64,000 nucleotides of DNA from CAZKWG01 sp964615375 (GTDB lineage Bacteria; Myxococcota_A; UBA796; CAZKWG01). The stretch covers positions 17,640 through 81,639 of the forward strand of contig CAZTOW010000043.1 in the NCBI GenBank assembly GCA_964615375.1, given 5' to 3'. Below are positions 12,901 to 21,981 of the stretch, in pieces. The notes under the pieces are model-generated. The model worked only from the letters and a program-made list of their open reading frames with translations. It did no database searches and had not been told where the DNA came from. Numbering within the stretch: position 1 is the first letter of the stretch; each line of letters opens with the position of its first letter. A program made the position numbers and the translations under genes.

Positions 12901-15571
12901 GGGCCTCGGCGGCGCCCGCGGGCAGGTCCTGAGCCACGTAGTACCGCCAGCGCTCCTCCTGCTCGTCGTCCGTGCTCAGCTCGACCTCGGCGGAGATCCG
13001 GCCCGCGGCGAGATCGGCCCGCCAGGCGGCGCGCTTCTGGTCCAGGCGGGCCAGGGCGCCGCTGGAGACCGCCTCAGGGGTCCACCCCTGATTGTAGCAC
13101 ATGCGCAGCCAGAGGGGCCCCAGGCTGTTCTGCAGCAGCCACTCGACCAGATAACGCTCGGTGAAGAGCTGGGTCTTGCTGGCGATCTCGTCGTTGGCCA
13201 GCTTGCCGCCCTTCGCCAGCTTCTTGTCCAGCGCCTCGCGGTCGGGGTCGTTCCAGTACTGGTAGATCCACCCCAGCGCGGTATCGTCGGTCCAGCAGCT
13301 CCGCAGGGCGGGGTCGTCCAGGGCGTCCAGCAGGTGGCGCAGGGTGGCGGGCGGCACGGGGATGAGGCGGGTCAGGCCGACGTCGCCGTACACGCCGGGC
13401 AGGTCCAGCGAGAGTTCGTCCACCAGGGCCTCGATGAGGAAGCCCATGCCCTCGGTGTCGTCGCGGATGAGCGCGGGGGCGAGCTGGCGAAGATCCTTGT
13501 AGATCGTGCTCTCCCAGCCGCCGCTGACCACGCGGCCGCGGCGCAGCCCGACCGCCTCGAGGATGCGCAGGATGACCAGGCGGTGCAGCAGAGTGTAGGC
13601 GGCCTCGCGCACCCAGCCGACGATGAGGCGCTCGCGCAGGGCGGGGCGATCACGCTCGGACACGCCCTCGGCGCGGGCGGTCTCGGAGATCCAGGCCTCG
13701 ACCCGCTCGCGGGCGACGAGGCCGGCCTCGCTGGCGCCCCACTTCTTCTTCCACAGCGCCAGGGTGTGGGCGTTCGGGTGCTTCGGCCAGTCGCGGGTCC
13801 AGCGCCAGTGGCGCTCGGCGCTGGCGCGCAGGTCGGCCTGCAGGCGATCGTGCAGGTCGCGGATGGTGAGCTGGAGCTGGCGGCGGGCGGTGGGCGTCAT
13901 GCGGTCTCGGGGGGGATGTTGGACCCAGCTCAGAAGCGCTCCTGGAGCTCCAGCGGGCGCCGCGGCACGCGCGGATGGGCCGGCTTGAACGGGACGGTGG
14001 GGAGCGATTCCCCCGAATCTGTCAGCACTTATCGTTGGGCGTTGTTTGAGCCCTGTCCCCCAGGGTCCGGCCACCAGACGCACCCTGGAGGCGAGCAGCC
14101 TGGCCAGGTCATCCCAGAACGGCTCGCCTGAGTACTCTCGGCCGGCGCTTCGGACTGCCTCTATGCCCTGCCTCAAGAGGTGCCGCGCCGCGAGGTAGGA
14201 CAGCGGCAGGTGCCAGGTGAAGTGCAGGATGTCGCCCCTGGGCTCCGCCCCGAGCCCTCGGAGCGCCTCGACGCTGGCGGGGCGAAGGCCGGCCAGCGGG
14301 AGGTCCCAGACGCTCGCGCTGAGCGCGGCCATGGCGGCGGCGTCCAGGCTGGGATCGGTGGGGATGGCCAGCACGCGATCCAGCAAGGTCAGCGTGTCGT
14401 CAGGCAGGCGCCCTTCAGCGAGGTAGATCGCGGCGATGATCTCGGCGAGGTACGGGGAGGTGATCTCCAGACGTCGCTCCACCAGGGCGCTCAGGGTCTG
14501 CTCGTCCAGGCCCCGCGCGCGGAGCAGGCGCAGCACAGCCGACTCTCCCCAGGGCAACGGCGCCGCGATGTCCCAGGCAGGAGGGAGGCTCAGGCCGGCG
14601 CGCCCGATGACCAGGACGCCGAGCCGCGGGTTCTGCTCACAGGCCGCCTCACACCAGCGCCAGAGCGCCTGCTGGCGATCGGCGCTCCAGCCGTCCACGT
14701 CGTCCAGCGCCAGGCGCAGGCGGCCCTCAGCGGCCCAGGTGGCGAGAAACCGATCAAGATCTATATATTCGAACTTGATCCATCGTTGAAGCGCTATTCC
14801 GAGTGGCTGATCCAGCGGGAGGTGCTCCGCGGGGCCCAGCAGCACCAGCGGCTCGCGGGGATCCACGAGCGCCCGCCGCGCCGCCCGCCGCGCCAGCCGC
14901 CGGACCTGGGCGGTCTTGCCGAGGGTGGTGTGGCCGACCAGGGCTCGCAGGCCGGGATCGCGGGTCCATGCCTCCAGGGTGGTGGGCAACCCGCCCTCCA
15001 GGCGCAACTCCAGGTCCTCGTCCGGCTCGGGCACGGTGAGGCCCTCCAGCGCGCCGCGGAGCTGGATGGCGCGGCGGGCGCTCCTGCGCTGCAGTTCGAG
15101 GCCGAGGGTCCGCCAGGCCATCACGTCCGCGGGGATGGGCGGGGTCTCGTCGACCTCCAGCAGCAGGCGCCGCCACTCGACGAGGTCCTGGCAGCGCCGG
15201 GAGAAGACGTCCAGCAACTCGCACGGGATCCACACCATATGAGTCGCCGGCCAGAGGCGCAGGCGATCACGCCGGTGGTTGAGGCCAACCAGCACGTCGG
15301 TGAGCTCGTCCTCTGGTACGTACTCCAGGCCCCAGGCCAGGACGAAAGGGTTGGGGTCCGTGGTCCCCGCCGCGGCGTCGTCCAGGGCCTCGCCGTCCTC
15401 GTGGAAGCGGTGGTACACGTGGATCCGGTCGGGTGCGAGTTGCCGCGCGAGCGCCTCCAGGGTCTCCTCGCCACGGTGAGATGGGCCCAACAGCAAGAAG
15501 AGATCGACCTTCTGGGCGAGGCTCAGGCTCCGCCCTATCCGCTCTGCGACTATCGAAAGGCGCTCACCCAT
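9932..15571 (-). CDS. pglX: BREX adenine methyltransferase PglX in frame with an N-terminal STAND-like NTPase
   Basis: About 1,879 residues from ATG 15571, 7 bases after the previous stop; an earlier in-frame start at 15640 would overlap that gene. Residues 1-560 are an NTPase: GHTTLGKT (213-220), LALDDVD (near 287-293) and LGVLVIGRAG as sensor strand. The leading segment (LNHRRDRLR ... HMVWIP ... RRCQDLVEWRR) resembles the N-terminal part of bacterial STAND conflict NTPases. A low-complexity stretch links it to PglX, which could start alone at ATG 13900. The methyltransferase has DPACGSG near 901 and NPPY near 1119. PglX methylates adenine in the BREX site in known systems. The stretch 11,215-11,800 is much AT-richer than the rest and falls where the target-recognition region lies. 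No Shine-Dalgarno is seen at 13900 and a C7 run precedes it, so fusion versus two proteins is open. Confidence 0.85.
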   Translation of the reverse strand: MGERLSIVAERIGRSLSLAQKVDLFLLLGPSHRGEETLEALARQLAPDRIHVYHRFHEDGEALDDAAAGTTDPNPFVLAWGLEYVPEDELTDVLVGLNHRRDRLRLWPATHMVWIPCELLDVFSRRCQDLVEWRRLLLEVDETPPIPADVMAWRTLGLELQRRSARRAIQLRGALEGLTVPEPDEDLELRLEGGLPTTLEAWTRDPGLRALVGHTTLGKTAQVRRLARRAARRALVDPREPLVLLGPAEHLPLDQPLGIALQRWIKFEYIDLDRFLATWAAEGRLRLALDDVDGWSADRQQALWRWCEAACEQNPRLGVLVIGRAGLSLPPAWDIAAPLPWGESAVLRLLRARGLDEQTLSALVERRLEITSPYLAEIIAAIYLAEGRLPDDTLTLLDRVLAIPTDPSLDAAAMAALSASVWDLPLAGLRPASVEALRGLGAEPRGDILHFTWHLPLSYLAARHLLRQGIEAVRSAGREYSGEPFWDDLARLLASRVRLVAGPWGTGLKQRPTISADRFGGIAPHRPVQAGPSARAAAPAGAPGALLSWVQHPPRDRMTPTARRQLQLTIRDLHDRLQADLRASAERHWRWTRDWPKHPNAHTLALWKKKWGASEAGLVARERVEAWISETARAEGVSERDRPALRERLIVGWVREAAYTLLHRLVILRILEAVGLRRGRVVSGGWESTIYKDLRQLAPALIRDDTEGMGFLIEALVDELSLDLPGVYGDVGLTRLIPVPPATLRHLLDALDDPALRSCWTDDTALGWIYQYWNDPDREALDKKLAKGGKLANDEIASKTQLFTERYLVEWLLQNSLGPLWLRMCYNQGWTPEAVSSGALARLDQKRAAWRADLAAGRISAEVELSTDDEQEERWRYYVAQDLPAGAAEAPPRTLSELRLLDPACGSGHFLVVAFDLLFALYQEEARHRGLEGQPGWTDAEIARAILEQNLHGLDLDPRAVQIAAAALWLKARRAAPDVEIGRLNLVASNLGLGALPPDDPALVALRDELSTLGVAPKLADALVARLGDADHLGALLQVDAALEEALDEQSSPEEARQTGLFAQRRAARRQGFEAALERFLVQHSAGEDLGLRLRGEQLAKGARFVRLLRRGGYHLVVGNPPYQGLQKLGDKRTKAYIERHYPEGKHDLYAAFLLRGLELAGPGGLSAMITMRGWMFIQQFAELRATLLKQHTLVGLGDVDRGAFEEIGGAVVASVMSVFCNVIAPEAQSYAVRATPAEDMGGVGVTSRKRAGLLARTWLYRFQCKMLSGISGQPIVYWWSDEDRISYAAAPKLEERYRSRKGITTGQNVRFIRKSWECNSANSIARRFPCSASWDGANWVPVVMGGAGDEWFDRSDERITWKMAGAELAHFTGSRFGRGADGYFHQGIAISVIGVSFYARCHRYASIISDAGCSVYPNAPNEIPGLICSMQRTDARRYVQDLNPTVNFKLTDVDRLPLFPVASADEIVATLDRVFTEHESHRETSVEFRAPGPSAWDSAQRWAQRAVDRPAGAPLEPFEPEYLDVEISARALSYALGVALGRFAPDGTGALDPASADHSTALPRGILFLVPDDLPEEMGDLGHPAAAPLRAAWARHRADFPPGQSLGAWLRERFFADVHRPMYESRPIHWPLSSERRSFVAFVQLHRMDADTLPALLADRVRPALQRLDGQRLDLHRDRLGADRARARDAERRLERVQRLHDELSAFAAQLQGCMEKGPPPANDKAPRRERDAPWAPWLDDGVRVQAGSLWPLLEPQWKDPRRFWEELCADDDKNDDWSRTAARYFPARVARRCVDDPSLAVAHGRFWELHPELAYLWELRLSRDLGPDFRVDEPGSAERRAAWLAENPDLAKKIEEKARRGRRETEDQADGAQEESE

Positions 15572-15578
15572 CGGGCCA

Positions 15579-16907
15579 TCACCCAGCCAGCAGGCGGGCG
15601 ACGAGAGGGATAGGCGCCCACCAGATCTTCCCGTTGTCATAGGGAAGCACGTAGCTGCCGATGAGCAGCTCCAGCGAGGTCTGGTCTCCGCTGGGCATCC
15701 CGCTGTTCAAGACGTGCTTCAGCTCCTTCTCCCGCAGCGTGTTCATGGACGCGCTCAGCTCGCGGGCGAGCTGGGCAGTGGCGGCGCGCGCGTCCTGAAG
15801 CTGGATGCGGGCGCTGTCGCGCCCATGGGCCTCCTCGATGGCGAGCTGAACCAGACGGATGAGGGTACGGAGCAGGCCGCCGGAGCCGCTGATCAGCTCT
15901 TCGAGCGCGTCCAGGTCGATGGCGTCCTCGGAGCGGACACCGAGGTTCTCCAGGCGCGCCTCCACGACACGCCGCGCGACGTTCCGCCCCGTCTCGAGCC
16001 GCGCCTGCAGCTCTACTGTCATGCTCTTCCACTTCGGAGGGGTCACGAGCAGGTTGGTGAGGCGCATCTGCCGAAAGCGGTCTCCGGCGCTCTTCCACTC
16101 CGTGTCCACCATGAGCGTGATCGGCGCAGCGTAGACCGTAGGGGCGTCGATGGCCGCAAGCAGGTTGGTGTCGGTGAACAGGCCGCGGATGTTGTCGATG
16201 TCGTCCACCTTGTCCAGCCCGTCTACCAGCACCAGAGGGGCGCGCACGAATTCGCTGTCCAGGTGGGCCAGGATGGCGTTGACGGCCTGAGTCAGCGCCG
16301 TCACCTCCGGGTCTCCCTCGCGCAGATTGGCGCGGGTGAGCCCACCAAGTGCAGTTCGCGCCGTCGGGAGCGCGGGGCGTTTCAGCGCGCGCCGCAGGTT
16401 ATACGCGCCCTCCACGAGCGCGGGTGCGTCCCCCGTACCCGCGCCCCAGGCGAAGAGGCCCACGCCCTTGAGCAGCGTCACCGCGTCCATGTCTGCCGCC
16501 CGCCCGGTCGCCACCCCGCGAAACGCGCTCACCAGAGCCTCGATGAGGGGCTGGGGGACCTTGTGGCCGAAGGTCTCGTCGGCAGCGCGCACGGCAGCGG
16601 CGCCGATCAGCACCAGCACTTCGAAAGGCTGCACCAACCGCGGGCTGTTCACTGAGGCGGGCAGGTCCAGCGCGACAACGAGGTAGCTCGCGCCCGCCTG
16701 GGAGGCGAGGTGGACCAGCTCAGAACTCTTTCCCGTGCCGGTGGATCCGCAGAAGATCCACTTCCCTTTGCGATACAGGCGGAGCTGCTTAAGAATCTGC
16801 TGGGAGACCGCGTCCGGACGCTCCACATAGAGCTGCTGCTGGTCGGCCTCGACGCGGTCCAGCGGCTGAAACGCAGTGATTATTGACTCCCAGTCCGACA
16901 CCTTCAT
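15579..16907 (-). CDS. P-loop NTPase inserted between brxC and pglX
   Basis: 442 residues with Walker A GSTGTGKSS (54-62) and Walker B APLVLVDGLDKVDD near residue 225-238. The N-terminus (AFQPLDRVEADQQQLYVERPD) resembles small AAA/STAND ATPases that accompany bacterial conflict genes. The rest is helical with no nuclease or membrane segment. It lies 13 bases after brxC and 7 bases before the pglX frame, so it is co-transcribed with BREX and directly precedes the NTPase-like N-terminus of that frame. It is not one of the standard BREX genes I know. I infer that it and the following NTPase domain form a two-component module added to the operon, perhaps a sensor or control unit. Confidence 0.7.
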   Translation of the reverse strand: MKVSDWESIITAFQPLDRVEADQQQLYVERPDAVSQQILKQLRLYRKGKWIFCGSTGTGKSSELVHLASQAGASYLVVALDLPASVNSPRLVQPFEVLVLIGAAAVRAADETFGHKVPQPLIEALVSAFRGVATGRAADMDAVTLLKGVGLFAWGAGTGDAPALVEGAYNLRRALKRPALPTARTALGGLTRANLREGDPEVTALTQAVNAILAHLDSEFVRAPLVLVDGLDKVDDIDNIRGLFTDTNLLAAIDAPTVYAAPITLMVDTEWKSAGDRFRQMRLTNLLVTPPKWKSMTVELQARLETGRNVARRVVEARLENLGVRSEDAIDLDALEELISGSGGLLRTLIRLVQLAIEEAHGRDSARIQLQDARAATAQLARELSASMNTLREKELKHVLNSGMPSGDQTSLELLIGSYVLPYDNGKIWWAPIPLVARLLAG

Positions 16908-16920
16908 AGGTCTTTCCCCG

Positions 16921-19900
16921 TCATGTGATCCTCACCTTCGCTCCCTTAGCCACCTGCTCCAGCAGGCGCCTTCGGATCTCGACGACCAGGGCCTCGACCT
17001 CCTCGGCGCTGCTCACCTCGCGGTTTCGCAGCTCCAGGTCTACGCGCACGACCGGGCGGCGCTCGCGGCTGCTGCGGATCTCGTCGAGGTAGGCGACCGC
17101 GGACTCCTCGGCGCGGCGCAGGACGTCGCGGAAGCCCTCGCGCAGGCTGCGCAGCGGCGGCGCGCTGGCGTCGACACGGGTGTCGGTGATGGCCTCGAAG
17201 AGGGGGCGCAGGGCGCGGTGGGACTGGTCGCCGGTGAGGGTCTCGAAGCCCGGCAGCGCCTTGACCCGGGCCCGCGCGTCCTCGGACTGGGCCTGCTGGG
17301 CGTGGATCAGGGCGGCGCGGACCTGACGGTAGGCCGCGCGCAGACGCTCGGCGTCGGCCTCCAGCGGCTCCAGTTGGTCCCAGGGGGCGGGGCCGTGAAG
17401 GGCCTGCTCGAGCCGATCCCCCGCCTCGCGGACCTCGTCACGCTCCTCCCCGATCTCCCGGAGCTGGGCACGCTCGGTCGACAGCGCGCGTTGGGCCGCG
17501 ATGAGGCGCTCCAGGACCTCAGCGGTGAGCGCGCGCCCCCACCGCTCCAGGCGTGCCAAGCCGTCGGTGATGAGGTCCAGATGGCGCCCCAGCTCTGCGA
17601 GGGTGGCCTCCGTGTGGCGGACCAGCCGAAAAACTGCCTCCAACGCAGCGAGCAGGGCAGACATCTCGGCGCTGCGGTCGGCGCCGGGGACCGCGCGGAG
17701 GCGCTCCAGCAGCTCGCGTGTGCGCTTGATGAGCCCGGGGAACTGGCGGGAGATGCCCTCGGCGATCGCGTCGGAGTCCCGATCGACGGGGTGGCCGAGC
17801 TCCTGGAAGAGGTGGACCATGCGGGCGCGGAGCTGAGGGCTCAGGCCGCCGGTGCCGACGGGGAAGATCACGGCGCGCCGCAGCGGGGCGTCCCGCTCGA
17901 AGAGCTCGCGCACGCCCGGGTCGCGGATGGCGACGATCTCGGCGTCGTCCTCGGTCCGCACGCGGATGCGCCCGCCGCGCAGGAGGCCGGCAAGGCAGGC
18001 CCGGATCACTGAGGCGGTGTAGCCGAAGGGCGGGCCGCCGAAGACCGCCAGCAGCGCCGCACCCGACACGCCGCGCTCCCGCTCGATGTGCTCGAGGATG
18101 CGGCGGGGCACGACGCCTTGGCAGTTCGCGACGTAGCGACCGCCGTCCAGCGCGAGGATGCCGAGCTCGGGCGGCAGGAACCTGGGCGAGACCCCGGAGA
18201 GATCCCCGGGCGCCAGGAGCTGGGCGAGCTCGGCGGGGAGGAGCTGCGTGTTGACCAGGTGCGGGTAGAGGACCGGCAGCGCGCGGGCGCAGGCGCCGTT
18301 GACCGCGGCGATCAGTGAGCCGCCGAGATCGCGAGGGCGCAGCTCGTCACCACGAAAGTAGACGCGCCCAGACATCAGGGCGGCCTCGCTGACCTCTCGC
18401 AGCCGCCGCTCGAGCTCGACACGACGGGCGCCCTCGGCGACCAGGAGCTGAGCGCGCGCGAGCGTCATCGACGCCTGTCGGGGCTGGTAGCGCTCGACCA
18501 TGCGCAGGGATCGCGCGAGCTCCCGCGAGGCGTCCTCGACCGCGCCGACGTCGGCGCAGACCCAGATCAGGCGATCCCGCAGGTCCTCGCTGCGCTTGAG
18601 CCAGACGCTCTGGGTCGCCTCGACCGCGGGAAGCAACCGCACGTCGACCGGCACGACGGCGCGCTCGGTTGACGGCGTCAGCGGGTGATCGGCGATGCGC
18701 CGGCCGTCGGAGAGGGTGGCGACCACGGGGAAGGGGCGGCCCTGATAGCGGGGGTTCTCCTTCCTGTCCCCCAGCACCTTCGACATGGCGTCGATGATGA
18801 GGGGCGCGCGCTCCTCGTGGGTGGGGTGGTGCGAGGCGCGCTCGTGCTCCCACTCCTCGCCGGCCGTGGACTGGATGGCCCAGCCGTGCCGCTCAGTGAA
18901 TATGACCAGCGCGCTCGCGCGCAGATCCTCGAGGGCGAGGCCGACGTCCTCGACCATGGCGCCCCGGTCCACGGCGTCGTAGAGGCACTGCGCGACAAGC
19001 TCGGTGGAGGTCGGCAGGCTGTCCTGGAGGAGCTGGAGCAGGGCCACCGCCCGCGCGGCCCGGCCGGCGAGCGGTTTGTTGTGCTCAGCGCAATGGTGCA
19101 GGATTCTACCCATGGTGGTCTGGAGGTCCGCGTCCAGCGCGGTGTGCTGGACCTCGTAGACCTCATCGAGAGTAACCAGTGATCCCAGTTTTCTGTCGGC
19201 CAGCCCCCGCTCGCGAAACAGCTCACCGAGGAGCTGGAGCAGCCCGCGGATGGTGTGGTCGTCCCCCTGCGAGCGGCTCGACCGGGTACGCAGCTCGCTG
19301 GTGATGCGCAGCAGCAGGTCAATCTGGCTCGGCAGCAGCGGGTAGACGTCGGCGAAGTCGTCGGCGCTGGCAGAGGCGCAGTCATAGGCGTAGAGCGCCA
19401 GCGCGGTGCGGTGGCGGGCGTACAAAGCGCGGAGCTGCTCGTGGGCCTCGGGGGTCTTCTGGAGCAGGCGACGGTGCACGACGTCGCGGATGTTCTGGTT
19501 GTCCAGGTGTACGCGCAGCCGAGGCGGGAAGCGGTCTTTTAGCTTGCCCAGCACGCTCATGTCGGCCTGGTCCTCGAGCTTCTGCTGCCCCGTGACCAGC
19601 AGCCAGACCCGCCCCCGCAGGCGGCTCCCCAGCTCGACGACCAGGGACTGCAGCGCGAGCATGCGGTCGGCGAAGGCGCCGACATACTGGGAGACCTCGT
19701 CCACGACCAGGAAGAGGGTGCGCCCAGGCGCGCGGCGCGCCATCATCTCCGAGATGGCACGAACCGCCTCCTCCACGGAGGTGGCGGCCATGCCCGTGCC
19801 GGCCCGCGCGTCCACCCAGCTCATGGGGTCCGGGAAGGTCTCGGGCATGAGCGCGGAGAGCACGCGGGAGAAGTGATCCTCGACCAGCGGGTCGGTCCGC

Positions 19901-20532
19901 ATCTCCGACCAGGGGCGACCCAGCAGCGCTCCCGCCAGCGCCTCGAAGCGCGGCCAGTGGCCCGCCTTCTCCAGCTTGAGCTCGTAGTCGGCCACCCGCG
20001 GCTCGACGCTGTAACCCAGGCGTCTTTGCACCTGACGCAACAATGCGCCGTGAATGTGCTCGTCGTCGCGCGCGACCGCGCCGATGTCGAAGACCACGGC
20101 CATGGGGTCGACGCGGCGCTTCAGCTCTGTCCAGGCCTCGACCAGCTCGGCGGCGCGCGGCGACCGGTCTCGCGCCAGCCAGGCGTCGGCCAGAGGTCGC
20201 CCGTCCGGCAGGGTCACGCCGTCGAGAGACAGGCCCAACAGCTTGGCGAAGCTGGACTTTCCAGAGCCATAGAAGCCCGAGATCCAGCAGGCGGGGAGCT
20301 CGGGGCCGCCCTTGCGGTCCAGCGCGCCCGTGATGCCGGTCAGGAGGCGGACATACTGCTCGTGGATGCCGCTCGGGACACGCGCCCGCCGCGGATCGCC
20401 CTCGGGCCAGCCGCCCGTGATGATGTACTCGGAGACCTCGTCCGCGAGGCGCTCCGCGCTCTGCTCGTGAAAATACACGACGGGCGGGATGTCGCGGGTG
20501 ATGTCGGACAGGAAGAGGGCGCGGATCGACAT
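16921..20532 (-). CDS. brxC: BREX ATPase BrxC
   Basis: 1,203 residues. It is a BrxC/PglY-family P-loop ATPase: IPPVVYFHEQSAERLADEVSEYIITGGWPEG at the start (described in two parts, IPPVVYFHEQ and EYIITGGWPEG), Walker A GFYGSGKSS (86-94) and Walker B LFLVVDEVSQYVG near residue 273. An AAA lid with HLDNQNIRDVVHRRLL follows. Long helical and coiled-coil regions occupy the C-terminal half, ending in a basic KGAKVRIT tail. Length matches the family (about 1,200). It starts 7 bases after the brxB stop. BrxC is a core BREX component; its exact role in restriction is unresolved. No truncation is visible. Confidence 0.92.
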   Translation of the reverse strand: MSIRALFLSDITRDIPPVVYFHEQSAERLADEVSEYIITGGWPEGDPRRARVPSGIHEQYVRLLTGITGALDRKGGPELPACWISGFYGSGKSSFAKLLGLSLDGVTLPDGRPLADAWLARDRSPRAAELVEAWTELKRRVDPMAVVFDIGAVARDDEHIHGALLRQVQRRLGYSVEPRVADYELKLEKAGHWPRFEALAGALLGRPWSEMRTDPLVEDHFSRVLSALMPETFPDPMSWVDARAGTGMAATSVEEAVRAISEMMARRAPGRTLFLVVDEVSQYVGAFADRMLALQSLVVELGSRLRGRVWLLVTGQQKLEDQADMSVLGKLKDRFPPRLRVHLDNQNIRDVVHRRLLQKTPEAHEQLRALYARHRTALALYAYDCASASADDFADVYPLLPSQIDLLLRITSELRTRSSRSQGDDHTIRGLLQLLGELFRERGLADRKLGSLVTLDEVYEVQHTALDADLQTTMGRILHHCAEHNKPLAGRAARAVALLQLLQDSLPTSTELVAQCLYDAVDRGAMVEDVGLALEDLRASALVIFTERHGWAIQSTAGEEWEHERASHHPTHEERAPLIIDAMSKVLGDRKENPRYQGRPFPVVATLSDGRRIADHPLTPSTERAVVPVDVRLLPAVEATQSVWLKRSEDLRDRLIWVCADVGAVEDASRELARSLRMVERYQPRQASMTLARAQLLVAEGARRVELERRLREVSEAALMSGRVYFRGDELRPRDLGGSLIAAVNGACARALPVLYPHLVNTQLLPAELAQLLAPGDLSGVSPRFLPPELGILALDGGRYVANCQGVVPRRILEHIERERGVSGAALLAVFGGPPFGYTASVIRACLAGLLRGGRIRVRTEDDAEIVAIRDPGVRELFERDAPLRRAVIFPVGTGGLSPQLRARMVHLFQELGHPVDRDSDAIAEGISRQFPGLIKRTRELLERLRAVPGADRSAEMSALLAALEAVFRLVRHTEATLAELGRHLDLITDGLARLERWGRALTAEVLERLIAAQRALSTERAQLREIGEERDEVREAGDRLEQALHGPAPWDQLEPLEADAERLRAAYRQVRAALIHAQQAQSEDARARVKALPGFETLTGDQSHRALRPLFEAITDTRVDASAPPLRSLREGFRDVLRRAEESAVAYLDEIRSSRERRPVVRVDLELRNREVSSAEEVEALVVEIRRRLLEQVAKGAKVRIT

Positions 20533-20539
20533 CGACCAC

Positions 20540-21181
20540 CTATTCGTAGACGCGCGGCCTGTAGTCGCGGTCGCTCTTCATGCGGCCCATGAACTCGAGG
20601 CCGCCGTCCGCTGCGCGAACGCCAGGGTACAACAAGACCACGGGGATGTTGCGGGTGTGGCCGTCCAGGTGCTTGAGCAGCGCCGAGGTGCGCGCGAACG
20701 GGTAGAGCGCGCCGGCCCGCCCCAGCACGACCAGCATCCGGTCAACCCGATCCGGATCCCGCCTCGCGTGCTCTTCAATGACGCGGATCACGTCGGCCGC
20801 CAGACCCTGCGGACCCTCGAGCTCGCGGACCACCTTCTCCTTGACATGGGCCAGCGCTCTCTCGGGATCACGCGCGGCCAGCGAGCGCTCTCGGGCGATG
20901 TGGGCCTTGAGCACGGGCTCTCCCAGTGCGCGGAGGCGCTCGAGCAGGAGCTCCTCCAGCGAGATCGGCACCACGACCCAACCGCCGTCGCTGAGCTCGG
21001 CGCTGAGGCGCCCTACCGCGCGCCGAAGCGGGTACTCCTCCTCAGGCGCGTAGAGCAGCAGGGCGAAGCGGTAATTCCTCATGGTGCTGATCTGCGGTCC
21101 CTCCTCGCGCAGCAGGTCTCGACGCAGCGCGGCCACGGCCGTCGCCAGACGGCCTCGCGTGGGCAGCGGGAGCTGGCTCAC
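20540..21181 (-). CDS. brxB: BREX protein BrxB (DUF1788 family)
   Basis: 213 residues. It has the DUF1788 signature, with a central DRMLVVLGRAGALYPFARTSALLKHL block followed by NIPVVLLYPGV near the C-terminus, and the expected length of about 200 residues. The ATG overlaps the brxA stop, and brxC starts 7 bases downstream, which matches the conserved brxA-brxB-brxC order. The role of BrxB is poorly known; it is required in the characterised BREX system of Bacillus cereus type. No oddity seen. Confidence 0.9.
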   Translation of the reverse strand: MSQLPLPTRGRLATAVAALRRDLLREEGPQISTMRNYRFALLLYAPEEEYPLRRAVGRLSAELSDGGWVVVPISLEELLLERLRALGEPVLKAHIARERSLAARDPERALAHVKEKVVRELEGPQGLAADVIRVIEEHARRDPDRVDRMLVVLGRAGALYPFARTSALLKHLDGHTRNIPVVLLYPGVRAADGGLEFMGRMKSDRDYRPRVYE

Positions 21182-21981
21182 GCGGCCCCCGAGGCGGCCA
21201 ACATGCTCGCCCAGCTCCGCAGATCGGCGTGCCGCCAGCTCAGCTCGACGACGCCGCCGAGGCGGTGCAGGTGGACCTCCGAGGAGGCGCGCAGCCGCGC
21301 GTCGAGGGCAGACCCGCTGAGCCCCACGGAGCGCAGGTAGGGGTTGTCGAGCAGCGAGCCCTCGATGCGCACCCCCCTGAGGAGGTAGAGCAGATAGAAC
21401 AGCGCGCGATCGGGCACGGTGGGCACGCCGAGAGGTCGCGGATCGCGGCTGGAGAGCACCAGCCCCGCCTCATGCGCGGCGCTCAGCAGCTTGCTGGCGA
21501 ACTGCATGCTTGTCGCCACGCCCCAGGTGGGCGAGCCCTGCGCGCGGACCCACTCGACCACCGCGTCACGCTCGACGCGGGCGCCAGGTACCGCGCGCAT
21601 CGACGGGAGGAGAGCCCCGGTGAAGGAGCGATACAGGGGGTCGGAGAGCTGGAGGTGCCAGTGGCAGACCAGCGTGGCCTCCTGCAGGTCGATGTCGTCC
21701 CAGCGCTGCAGGACGGACATCGACGGAGGGAAGGCGTCGAAGCGGGCCCGCATGTTCTGCATCAGCAGCTCGACGCGGCTGAGGCTGCGGTCGCCAAACC
21801 ACCACTCGGAGTAGGCGCGCTCGGCGCTCACGCGCTCGCCCGTCGGGTCAGCGTGCCGCCACCAGGCGCGGCAATGATCGACCTCAAGCGCAGCTCGGAG
21901 AATACGAGTATGAAGCTGGGTCTCTTCGACGGGTCGGGGGTCCACCCGCAGGGGCTCCTCGGGCCTGGAGGGTGCCATCAC
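21178..21981 (-). CDS. brxA: BREX protein BrxA (DUF1819 family)
   Basis: 267 residues from ATG 21981 (ATG 21978 is equally possible). The DUF1819 character is visible in the order YSEWWFGDRSLSRVELLMQNMRARF, a block around RWDDIDLQEATLVCHWHL, then FTGALLPSMRA and a C-terminal winged-helix-like portion. BrxA proteins are small DNA-binding proteins with a NusB-like fold. It overlaps brxE upstream and brxB downstream by 4 bases each. Length is slightly above the usual 200-250 because of an N-terminal extension (MMAPSRPEEPLRVDPR). Confidence 0.85.
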   Translation of the reverse strand: MMAPSRPEEPLRVDPRPVEETQLHTRILRAALEVDHCRAWWRHADPTGERVSAERAYSEWWFGDRSLSRVELLMQNMRARFDAFPPSMSVLQRWDDIDLQEATLVCHWHLQLSDPLYRSFTGALLPSMRAVPGARVERDAVVEWVRAQGSPTWGVATSMQFASKLLSAAHEAGLVLSSRDPRPLGVPTVPDRALFYLLYLLRGVRIEGSLLDNPYLRSVGLSGSALDARLRASSEVHLHRLGGVVELSWRHADLRSWASMLAASGAA

